Shown piece by piece: positions 6,723-13,743 of a stretch of DNA of 30,009 nt. This stretch comes from JANPJV01 sp031425695 (GTDB taxonomy: Bacteria; Pseudomonadota; Gammaproteobacteria; Xanthomonadales; SZUA-5), in assembly GCA_031425695.1 (NCBI GenBank), contig JANPJV010000277.1:1-30009 (forward strand), given 5' to 3'. The stretch's first letter is position 1. The number at the start of each line of letters is the position of its first letter. The position numbers and the translations under genes are program-made. The notes below the pieces were generated by a model. The model did not search any database. It was not told the DNA's origin and saw nothing but the letters and a program-made list of their open reading frames with translations.

Positions 6723-7427
6723 ATGACCCGCAAGCCCCGCCTCCTGATCGTCGAAGACGAGCCTGCCATCCGCACCGGGCTGGTGGATGTGTTCGTCTAC
6801 CATGGCTATGAGGTAGAGGCGGCGGCGGATGGGGAGACCGGGTTGGCGAAGGCGCTGAGCGGGCGCTTCGACATGGTGTTGCTGGACGTGATGTTGCCGG
6901 CGCGCAATGGCTTTGATGTGCTGGCGGCGATTCGGGAGGGTGATCGCGCGCAGCCGGTGATCATGCTGACGGCCAAGTCGACCGACGAGGATGTGGTCCA
7001 TGGTTTGAGCCTCGGGGCCGATGACTATGTCGCAAAGCCCTTTTCGATCGCGCAGCTGGTGTTACGCGTGCAGGCGGTGTTGCGGCGTGCGCAGCCGGAA
7101 GGCGAGGGCACTGCCAGGATTCCGCTGCGCGCCGATTTCGTGGTCGATGTCGCCAATCTCTGCGCGCACGGCGAGCATGGCGAAGTGGCATTCACGCGGC
7201 GCGAGATGGAGGTGCTGCAATACCTCGCCCAACATGCCCAGCGCCCGGTTCCGCGCGAGGAGTTGCTGCACAAGGTCTGGGGTTATGCGCGGCATCTGGA
7301 AATCGAGACGCGCACGGTCGACATCCATATCGCCAAGCTGCGTCGCAAGATCGAGCCCGATCCGCGCCAGCCGCGGTATCTGCTCACGGTGCGCACGGGT
7401 GGCTATCGGCTGATGCTGGATGCGTAG
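6723..7427 (+). CDS. OmpR/PhoB-family response regulator
   Basis: 234 residues from the ATG at 6723; the frame extends 30 codons upstream, but that part reads through the repeat and is not protein-like. The receiver spans residues 6-120: acidic pair E11/D12, phospho-acceptor D55 in MVLLDVMLP, T83 and K105 in DYVAKPF. The winged-helix DNA-binding domain spans about 135-232, with VAFTRREMEVLQYLAQH and the recognition-helix/wing region RTVDIHIAKLRRKIEPDPRQPRYLLTV split over the end. It overlaps the downstream sensor kinase gene by 8 bases, so the two form a cognate pair. Target genes are not evident; the neighbouring CstA or the divergent PspA operon are only guesses. Confidence 0.95.
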   Translation: MTRKPRLLIVEDEPAIRTGLVDVFVYHGYEVEAAADGETGLAKALSGRFDMVLLDVMLPARNGFDVLAAIREGDRAQPVIMLTAKSTDEDVVHGLSLGADDYVAKPFSIAQLVLRVQAVLRRAQPEGEGTARIPLRADFVVDVANLCAHGEHGEVAFTRREMEVLQYLAQHAQRPVPREELLHKVWGYARHLEIETRTVDIHIAKLRRKIEPDPRQPRYLLTVRTGGYRLMLDA

Positions 7428-9510
7428 CGCGCGCCCACGAGGCGGTTACAGTCCGGCCCGGTTGCGGCTGTTCCTCGCGCTGCTCTTGCTGGCCCTCGCG
7501 CTGCCGACCGCTGTGCTGGTCTGGCAGACGCAGCAGCAATTGCGCTTCGAGTCACTGCATCAGTACCGAAGCTTGGCTGAGGAGCTCGCCGCGCGCATCG
7601 ATGCGGAGTTGCAGCGCGTGCTGCAGGCCGAAGAAGAGCGCAGCGAAAGCGACTATCAATTCCTCGTCGTGGCCGGCGATCCGGCCACGTCGAAGATGGT
7701 GCAGCGCTCGCCGCTCGCTGAATTCCCAGACCAAGCTGCATTCCCCGGTTTGATCGGGCACTTCCAGGTTGATGCAGACGGCAGCTTCTCGACGCCGCTG
7801 CTGCCTGAATCCGTGATCGACAACGCCGGCTTCGGCCTCGACCAGGCCGAGCTCGACAAGCGCGTCGCGCTGCGCCAGCGTCTGCTCGAAGTGCTGAGCC
7901 GTAACCAGCTGGTTGCGAGCGCGCGTACACCGATCGATGCCAAGCGCCTCGCCGGGCTGGCGGCCGGTACCGCCACGACCGCTGCGACTTCAGGCGGCGC
8001 GGTGAGCCCGTCCCCGGTGGTCCTCGAGGATCGGCAGGCGCGCGCCAAGAACGAGTCCGAGCAGATCGCATCGGCCCGCCAGCAGGAGTACCCCGCGCAG
8101 GCCGCCTTCGACCAGCTCAATGCGCCCGACGCGAAGGTGGTGCAGGGCTACAGCAACCAACTTGGCCGCGTCGATGAACTGCGCCTCGGCAAGGCGTTCG
8201 CGGAGGCGGGGAAGAAGGACGCGACCGCGGTGCTCGCGCAGACCCGCGCGCCGCAACAGAAAGTCGTCACCCGTAGCACCCGCAAGGAACAGAGCGCGAT
8301 TCCGGAAGTGCTCGAGAAAGGCAAGCTCGCCGTCGACGAAGGCAGCAAGCAGGTGCGCATCTTCGAAAGCGAGGTCGACCCGTTCGAATTCGGACTGCTC
8401 GCGAGCGGTCATGGCGTGCTCTTCCGCAAGGTCTGGCGCGACGGCCGACGCACGATCCAGGGCGCGCTGATCGACCAGGGTGCATTCGTCGACGGCGTGA
8501 TCGCCAACGCGTTCAACGCGAGCTCGCTGGCACCAATGAGCGACCTGGTGGTCGCGTACCAGCAGGAGGTCTTGCGGCTGTTGCCGGGACAGTCCGTCGA
8601 GCGCGGGTTGTACAGCGCGCGACAGGTGCAGGGTGATCTCCTGTACCAGACGCAGCTTTCGGCTCCGCTCGACCAGCTGCAACTGCTGTGGACCATTCGC
8701 TACCTGCCACCGGGCCCGGGCGCGCGCATCGTCAACTGGGCCGGTGCGCTGCTGCTGCTGGTCCTGTTCGCCGGCTTCGTCGCCATCTACCGGCTCGGCC
8801 TGCGCCAGATCCTGCTCGCGCGCCAGCAGCAGGACTTCGTCTCGGCCGTCAGCCACGAGCTCAAGACGCCGCTGACCTCGATCCGCATGTACGCTGAAAT
8901 GCTCAAGGAAGGCTGGGCCAGCGACGAGAAGAAGCGCAGCTACTACGCCTTCATCCACGACGAGAGCGAGCGTCTCTCACGACTGATCGCGAACGTGCTG
9001 CAGCTCGCGCGCATGGAGCGCAACGACCTTGCCCTGGAGTGCAAGCCGACGCGTGTGGAAACCCTGGTCGACATGCTGCGCTCCAAGATCCACACCCAGA
9101 TCGAACGCGCCGGTTTCAGCGTCGAATACCTGGTCGACCCGAACGCACTCGAACGCGAGGTGCTGGTGGACGCCGACGCCTTCAGCCAGATCCTGATCAA
9201 CCTGACCGACAACGCCATCAAGTTCTCGCAAGGATCAGCCGAGCACCGCATCGAAATCGGCGTCAACCTCCGCGGCAAGGACCTCATCGTCAGCGTCCGC
9301 GACTACGGCCCCGGCGTGCAGAAATCGCAGATGAAGAAAATCTTCCAGCTCTTCTACCGCTCCGGCAACGAGCTCACCCGCGAATCCTTAGGGACCGGCA
9401 TCGGCCTCGCCCTGGTCCGCCAACTCGCCCGCGCCATGGACGGCGACGTCAACGTCATCAACCGCGACCCGGGGGCTGAGTTTCAGCTGCGGCTGCCGGC
9501 TAATGTTTAA
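7420..9510 (+). CDS. Membrane sensor histidine kinase, partner of the OmpR-type regulator
   Basis: 696 residues. TM1 lies at about 15-35 and TM2 at about 439-459 (NWAGALLLLVLFAGFVAIYR), enclosing an unusually large periplasmic part of about 400 residues. That part begins with a helical stretch and has a low-complexity middle (about 165-310, rich in A, T, Q and K) before a folded portion at 312-430. No HAMP domain is visible: TM2 runs almost directly into the HisKA helix QQDFVSAVSHELKTPLTSIR, phospho-acceptor H479. The ATP-binding domain has the N box NLTDNAIKFS, the G1 box VRDYGPGV, the F box IFQLFYRSG and the G2 box GTGIGLALVRQL. It starts inside the regulator gene (8-base overlap) and relies on coupling, with no clear ribosome-binding site. 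The signal sensed is unknown. Confidence 0.93.
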   Translation: MRSARPRGGYSPARLRLFLALLLLALALPTAVLVWQTQQQLRFESLHQYRSLAEELAARIDAELQRVLQAEEERSESDYQFLVVAGDPATSKMVQRSPLAEFPDQAAFPGLIGHFQVDADGSFSTPLLPESVIDNAGFGLDQAELDKRVALRQRLLEVLSRNQLVASARTPIDAKRLAGLAAGTATTAATSGGAVSPSPVVLEDRQARAKNESEQIASARQQEYPAQAAFDQLNAPDAKVVQGYSNQLGRVDELRLGKAFAEAGKKDATAVLAQTRAPQQKVVTRSTRKEQSAIPEVLEKGKLAVDEGSKQVRIFESEVDPFEFGLLASGHGVLFRKVWRDGRRTIQGALIDQGAFVDGVIANAFNASSLAPMSDLVVAYQQEVLRLLPGQSVERGLYSARQVQGDLLYQTQLSAPLDQLQLLWTIRYLPPGPGARIVNWAGALLLLVLFAGFVAIYRLGLRQILLARQQQDFVSAVSHELKTPLTSIRMYAEMLKEGWASDEKKRSYYAFIHDESERLSRLIANVLQLARMERNDLALECKPTRVETLVDMLRSKIHTQIERAGFSVEYLVDPNALEREVLVDADAFSQILINLTDNAIKFSQGSAEHRIEIGVNLRGKDLIVSVRDYGPGVQKSQMKKIFQLFYRSGNELTRESLGTGIGLALVRQLARAMDGDVNVINRDPGAEFQLRLPANV

Positions 9511-9755
9511 AACCAAGCAGAAACTTATCCACAGATGACATGGATGGAGAGCGGATGACACAGATGAAAGCTAGAAGCTTTTTTTATCCACAGATTTCGC
9601 AGATTTCCGCAGATTAAAGCCCGCAAAAGTTGGTTGCTTTCAATCTGCGAAAATCGGCGAAATCTGTGGATAAAACGCTCTTGCTCTTCGGCTGGATGCA
9701 TCACGCTTTCATCTGTGTCATCCGCTCTTTCATCAATGTCATCTGCGGATAGAGC
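9509..9755. repeat. Nested family E inverted repeats
   Basis: Outer arms: 9525-9571 and 9705-9752, of the ACAGATGACA type as at 3801. Inner arms: 9582-9620 and 9636-9675, of the ACAGATTTCGCAGATT type as at 21121. The inner element lies wholly within the loop of the outer one. Perfect TTATCCACA occurs at 9525-9533, 9584-9592 and, inverted, 9665-9673. The element starts with AAAACCAAGCA, overlapping the TAA stop of the kinase gene, and separates two convergent genes. Confidence 0.88.
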
Positions 9756-9776
9756 TTTTCGCTTTTCTTCTTGCTC

Positions 9777-10388
9777 TCACCCCTTCATGCCGCGCCGCTG
9801 CCACACCAGCGTCCGGTTGTTGGCTGGCATTTCGACGTCGGTGATGAGTTCGAGGCCGATGGTGTGGGCGAGGGCGTCTACTTTTTCGAAGTCGCGGATG
9901 CCGCGGTGGGGGGCATCGATGCGCAGGGCGCGGTCGAAGGCGATGTTGCTCGCGCTGGTGAACATGCCGCCGTAGTTGAACGGGCCGTAGATCGCGAGCT
10001 TGGCGTTGGGTGACAGGCTCATGCGCATGTTCGCGAACATCTGCTCGACTTCGGGCCAGCTCATGATGTGCAGGGTGTTGGCGCTGAAGACGGCGTCGAA
10101 CTGCACGGCCGGCCACGGGCCGCGGACATCCAGCAATAGCGGCGGCGGGGTGTTGAGCAGGCGCGCGTGCTCGATCCACAGCTCGATGCCGGGAAGGTAT
10201 TCGGCCTGGTCCGAGGCCTGCCACATCAGGTGCGGCAGTGCCTTGGCGAAGTGCACCGCGTGCTGGCCGGTGCCACTGCCGATTTCGAGCACGCGGCGCC
10301 GATCGGCGAAGTGCTCGCGCAATACGGCGAGGATCGGTTCGCGGTTGCGCTCGGTGGCCGGCGCGTGCGGTCGGGTGGGCGGGTTCAT
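9777..10388 (-). CDS. DUF938-family SAM-dependent methyltransferase
   Basis: 203 residues. The class I methyltransferase motif I is LEIGSGTGQH at residues 34-43, followed by the acidic motif II region (DQAEYLPGI), DAVFSANTLHIMSWPEVEQMF (motif IV region) and YGPFNYGG near residue 134. The PATERNREPIL start and the NTLHIMSW segment are characteristic of the DUF938 group (related to eukaryotic METTL26), whose substrate is not established. The length fits the family (about 200). No ribosome-binding site is evident before the ATG at 10388. It is divergent from cstA, with a family A repeat pair in the shared upstream region. Confidence 0.88.
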   Translation of the reverse strand: MNPPTRPHAPATERNREPILAVLREHFADRRRVLEIGSGTGQHAVHFAKALPHLMWQASDQAEYLPGIELWIEHARLLNTPPPLLLDVRGPWPAVQFDAVFSANTLHIMSWPEVEQMFANMRMSLSPNAKLAIYGPFNYGGMFTSASNIAFDRALRIDAPHRGIRDFEKVDALAHTIGLELITDVEMPANNRTLVWQRRGMKG

Positions 10389-10444
10389 GGGACGGCGATT
10401 GGGTGCGAGGCGCGCATCATCTCATCTGGAGTGCAGCGGCTTTT

Positions 10445-10515
10445 GTGGGTGCGTGCTGTGCGCGCACGCTTTTTGAAAGAAGGATCAAAAGCGTTCGCGC
10501 ACAGCGCAAACCCAC
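10445..10515. repeat. Family A pair, one direct and one inverted unit, between divergent genes
   Basis: Left unit 10445-10474 has stem GTGCGTGC, loop TGT, stem GCGCGCAC. The right unit, 10487-10515 on the minus strand, has stem GTTTGCGC, loop TGT, stem GCGCGAAC. Both keep 8 pairs (one wobble each) although four or more bases differ from other units. It lies 39 bases before the cstA start. Confidence 0.82.
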
Positions 10516-10554
10516 ACCTACAATCCATTGCTTCCGCGAACCAGAGCACCCCTG

Positions 10555-12609
10555 ATGAATCCACTGCTCGCCAAGCTCGGCTGGATCCTGCTCGCGATCA
10601 TCGCCGCCGTCTGCCTGGGCACGATTGCGTTGCACCGCGGCGAAACCATCAATGCAATCTGGCTGGTCGCGGCCGGGACCTCGTGCCTGTTCATCGGCTA
10701 CCGCTTTTACAGCCGCTTCATTGCCGAGCGCGTGCTGGGCCTGGATGCCGGGCGGGCGACCCCGGCGGTGCTGCGCAACGATGGATTGGACTACGTGCCG
10801 ACCGCCAAGAGCGTGGTCTTTGGCCACCATTTCGCCGCGATCGCGGGCGCCGGGCCGCTGGTCGGGCCGGTGCTGGCGGCACAGATGGGCTACCTGCCGG
10901 GGACTTTGTGGATCCTGTTCGGCGTGGTGCTTGCGGGTGCGGTGCAGGACTTCATGATCCTGTTCCTCTCGGTGCGCCGCGACGCGCGTTCGCTCGGCGA
11001 GATGGTGCGTGCGGAGCTCGGGCCCGCGGCCGGCGTGATTGCGATGATCGGCATTCTCATGATCATGATCATCATCCTCGCGGTACTCGCGCTGGTGGTG
11101 GTCAAGGCGCTCGCCATCTCGCCGTGGGGCACGTTCACGGTCGCAATGACCATTCCGATCGCGTTGTTCATGGGCCTGTACCTGCGTTGCCTGCGGCCCG
11201 CGCGCGTGCTCGAAGTCTCCATCATCGGGCTGGTCTTGCTGATCCTGTCGATCTGGGTGGGCGGCAAGGTCGCCGCCGATCCCGTCTGGGGGCCGTTCTT
11301 CACCCTCGACGGCAAGGCACTCGCCTGGCTCCTGATCGGATACGGTTTCTGCGCCGCGGTGGTGCCGGTGTGGCTGCTGCTCGCACCGCGCGACTACCTC
11401 AGCACTTTCCTGAAGATCGGCACGGTGGTGCTGCTGGCGCTCGGCATCATCTTCGCGGCGCCCGAGCTGCGCATGCCGGCGCTCACCCAATTCGTCGACG
11501 GCTCCGGGCCGGTATTCGCGGGGACGCTGTTCCCGTTCCTGTTCGTCACCATCGCGTGCGGCGCGGTCTCCGGCTGGCATTCGCTCATCTCGTCCGGCAC
11601 GACGCCGAAACTGCTCGCCAATGAGCGCGAAGCGCGCTTCGTCGGCTACGGGTCGATGCTGATGGAAGGCTTCGTCGCCATCATGGCCTTGATTGCCGCG
11701 TGTGTGCTCGATCCGGGCGTGTACTTCGCGATGAACTCGCCGGCCGCGCTGATCGGGTCGACCGCTGAATCGGCAGCGCTGGCGATCAGCCAGTGGGGCT
11801 TCGTGATCACGCCCGAAATGCTCACTTTGACCGCGCACGATATCGGCGAGAGCAGCATCCTTTCGCGTGCCGGTGGCGCCCCGACCCTGGCGGTCGGCAT
11901 GGCGCAGATCCTCTATGGGCTCATGGGCGGCGAAGGCCTGATGGCCTTCTGGTACCACTACGCGATCCTGTTCGAAGCACTGTTCATTCTGACCACCGTG
12001 GACGCGGGCACGCGGGTCGGCCGCTTCATGATCCAGGAGCTCGCTGGCCTCGTTTACGCGCCGGCCCGCAACACCGAGTCGTGGGTCTTCAATCTCGGTG
12101 CCACGCTGCTGTGTGTCGGCGGCTGGGGCTATTTCCTGTACCAGGGCGTGGTGGATCCGCTCGGCGGCATCAACACGTTGTGGCCGCTGTTCGGCATCGC
12201 CAACCAGATGCTCGCGGCCATCGCGCTGACCCTCGCCACCGTGTGCCTGATCAAGATGAAGCGCACGCGCTATGTGTGGGTGCCGCTGGTGCCGACGGTG
12301 TGGCTGGTGATCTGCACGATGACCGCCGGCAGCCTCAAGCTCTTCAGCGAGGACGTGCGCGTCGGCTTCCTGGCGCACGCGGCGAAATACCGCACGGCGC
12401 TGGCGGATGGCACACTGCTCGCGCCGGCGAAGAATCTCGACGAAATGCAGCGCATCGTCATCAACGACTACGTCAACGCCAGCCTGACCCTGGTGTTCAT
12501 GAGCCTGGTCGTCTCCGTGATCTTCTTCGGCATCCGCGCCGCCTTGATCGCCCACCGCTCGCCGGTGCCGACCGCGAAGGAATCCCCCATGATCCCGATG
12601 CCGGCATGA
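10555..12609 (+). CDS. cstA: Carbon starvation protein A (pyruvate/peptide transporter)
   Basis: 684 residues from the ATG at 10555, giving the N-terminus MNPLLAKLGWILLAIIAAVC with the first membrane helix; nine more codons upstream lack support. About 16 hydrophobic segments span the whole protein. Family signatures seen: FGHHFAAIAGAGPLVGPVLAAQ split near residues 82-103, the conserved GAVQDFMILF, SGWHSLISSGTTPK near 340, and the DAGTRVGRFMIQE segment near 480. CstA/BtsT transporters take up pyruvate, and peptide import has also been reported, during carbon limitation. The length matches E. coli CstA (701). The stop overlaps the next ATG by 4 bases, so it is co-translated with the small YbdD-like protein, as in enterobacteria. 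There is no clear ribosome-binding site and no recognised cAMP-CRP site upstream. Confidence 0.95.
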   Translation: MNPLLAKLGWILLAIIAAVCLGTIALHRGETINAIWLVAAGTSCLFIGYRFYSRFIAERVLGLDAGRATPAVLRNDGLDYVPTAKSVVFGHHFAAIAGAGPLVGPVLAAQMGYLPGTLWILFGVVLAGAVQDFMILFLSVRRDARSLGEMVRAELGPAAGVIAMIGILMIMIIILAVLALVVVKALAISPWGTFTVAMTIPIALFMGLYLRCLRPARVLEVSIIGLVLLILSIWVGGKVAADPVWGPFFTLDGKALAWLLIGYGFCAAVVPVWLLLAPRDYLSTFLKIGTVVLLALGIIFAAPELRMPALTQFVDGSGPVFAGTLFPFLFVTIACGAVSGWHSLISSGTTPKLLANEREARFVGYGSMLMEGFVAIMALIAACVLDPGVYFAMNSPAALIGSTAESAALAISQWGFVITPEMLTLTAHDIGESSILSRAGGAPTLAVGMAQILYGLMGGEGLMAFWYHYAILFEALFILTTVDAGTRVGRFMIQELAGLVYAPARNTESWVFNLGATLLCVGGWGYFLYQGVVDPLGGINTLWPLFGIANQMLAAIALTLATVCLIKMKRTRYVWVPLVPTVWLVICTMTAGSLKLFSEDVRVGFLAHAAKYRTALADGTLLAPAKNLDEMQRIVINDYVNASLTLVFMSLVVSVIFFGIRAALIAHRSPVPTAKESPMIPMPA

Positions 12610-12800
12610 AGCGCTCGCTCATCGACTTGTGGCAATGGGGCGTGCGCCTCGGCCGCCAGCTGATCGGCGTCGGCGACTATGAAACCTATCTCGCCCACCT
12701 GCGCGCGCACCATCCCGAGAAAGCACTGCCGAGTTACGAGGAGTTCTTCAGGGAACGCCAGGCGGCGCGCTACAAGGGGACGGGTGGACGCTGTTGCTGA
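12606..12800 (+). CDS. ybdD: YbdD/YjiX-family small protein (DUF466)
   Basis: A 64-residue cytoplasmic protein with the family pattern: GVGDYETYLAHLRAHHPEK, then SYEEFFRERQAARY and a C-terminal GRCC, a cysteine pair preserved in YbdD/YjiX proteins. It begins within the cstA stop codon (ATGA at 12606-12609), which implies strict co-production. In enterobacteria such small proteins are encoded beside CstA and BtsT and are thought to assist those transporters; how is not known to me. Length is typical for the family. Confidence 0.93.
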   Translation: MKRSLIDLWQWGVRLGRQLIGVGDYETYLAHLRAHHPEKALPSYEEFFRERQAARYKGTGGRCC

Positions 12801-12824
12801 GGGTGATTGCTCTGGGCTGATTGT

Positions 12825-12909
12825 GTGGGTCCGGACCTTGTCCGGACGCTTTGATCGCGTCGTCTTCGCTACTCAGGGTAAAAATCGTCCGGACAAGGTC
12901 CGGACCCAC
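12825..12909. repeat. Family A pair between convergent genes
   Basis: Direct unit 12825-12852 and inverted unit 12880-12909 both have the perfect stem GTCCGGAC, loop CTT, GTCCGGAC followed by GC and a short T stretch on their own strand. The two hairpins point at each other across a 27-base spacer. Here they could serve as a two-sided terminator for ybdD and the HExxH gene. Confidence 0.88.
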
Positions 12910-12924
12910 CAAGGCACCAGCACG

Positions 12925-13368
12925 TCACGCCCACGGCCACCACCCTTTCCCCGTCAACGCATAGCGGTCCGCCGCGCGCTCGAAGCGGTTGCGCACGTGG
13001 ATGCCGCCGCAGGCGAAGTACAGCGGCAGGAACAACGGGCCGAGCACGAGGTACTGGTAGACATGCGCGCGCTCGTGGTCGCCCAGGCGGACGCGCTCGG
13101 TGCCGCCAAACGCCGCGCAGTGATAGGTCAGCGCGTGCACGTCGAGCGAGTCGCCGGTGTTCAAGATCACATTGCCGAGCGTCAACGCGCCGCCGGGGCC
13201 GAAGGGCACGCGATGGAAGACCAGCGCTGAATCCGACCAGCGCGCACGCGCGCCGGCGCACAGCGCGGCGCCACCGACGAGCAGTCCGAGCAGGGTGTTC
13301 GGGCTCGCCCAGATGGCGCCGGTGGTGGCGAGGGTGGCGCGGCGCAGACGAGCGGAAAGTGTAGTCAT
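12925..13368 (-). CDS. Small membrane-associated protein with an HExxH motif
   Basis: 147 residues from the ATG at 13368; a GTG 9 bases earlier is an alternative and neither has a convincing ribosome-binding site. Numbering from the GTG, a hydrophobic segment lies at about 27-42 and another at 109-123 (YLVLGPLFLPLYFACGG). Between them is H101-E-R-A-H105, the zinc-protease motif, and after the second segment comes F-E133-R-A-A-D137-R-Y, which resembles the third zinc ligand region (ExxxD) of M48-type peptidases. The order HExxH, membrane stretch, ExxxD suggests a minimal metal-binding fold, but the protein is far shorter than a true M48 enzyme. I do not recognise a named family. It converges with ybdD across a hairpin pair. 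Confidence 0.72.
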   Translation of the reverse strand: MTTLSARLRRATLATTGAIWASPNTLLGLLVGGAALCAGARARWSDSALVFHRVPFGPGGALTLGNVILNTGDSLDVHALTYHCAAFGGTERVRLGDHERAHVYQYLVLGPLFLPLYFACGGIHVRNRFERAADRYALTGKGWWPWA

Positions 13369-13743
13369 CGAAATCACGCAATGGAGCTGATGCCAGCTTA
13401 CGGCGATGTCTATGAATGCAGGAGTGCGCTTCGCGCGCTTTATCCGGTGGAGGCAGGCCGGGTCCTATGCGCCCGCCAGCCGGGAATTTCGCCGAACCAA
13501 TGACGAGCGCAAGGCGCCCGGCTGCGTCGACGGAGCGAACTGCAAGATGCCACTCCGTGGACCCACGCGGCCGCTGGCGCGATTCTCCGCCCTCGCGAGA
13601 ATCGGGCAATACGCGCGCACAGAACCGCGCTACCTCTTCCCACGGACCGCGTTCCGCCCCCCGCTAGTACTTTGGTCGGGTGGCTGAATTGTCGAGTGAT
13701 CGTGAGACTCCCATCTTGCAAGACCACCGTTCACGGGCCCCGC
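13369..13743. other. Intergenic region of 375 bases between divergent genes
   Basis: No frame here looks like protein: all are arginine-rich and without motifs. It must contain the promoters of the HExxH gene (minus) and the GntP permease (plus). A conspicuous sequence at 13664-13683 (CTAGTACTTTGGTCGGGTGG), 61 bases before the permease start, is the best candidate for a regulatory site, but I cannot assign it with confidence. Confidence 0.4.

Noticed and set aside
9525..9673. Replication origin, because of three DnaA boxes
   Set aside because: No dnaA, dnaN, gyrB, rpmH or parAB nearby, no AT-rich unwinding region, and the boxes are part of a dispersed repeat.
10445..10515. Family A hairpins simply as Rho-independent terminators
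   Set aside because: The shape (GC stem plus short T-run) fits, and they may terminate at 12825 and 29660, but this pair lies between divergent genes and another array lies within an operon leader, so termination cannot be the general explanation.
10417..12555. A 712-codon open frame on the minus strand opposite cstA
   Set aside because: It is the antisense shadow of a strongly recognised transporter; composition is rich in R, H, E, Q and D with no motif, as expected for high-GC antisense frames.
12869..13609. A 246-codon minus-strand frame overlapping the HExxH gene
   Set aside because: It is another frame of the same strand; the 12925-13368 frame has the membrane segments and the HExxH/ExxxD motifs, while this one runs through the repeat and the promoter region.
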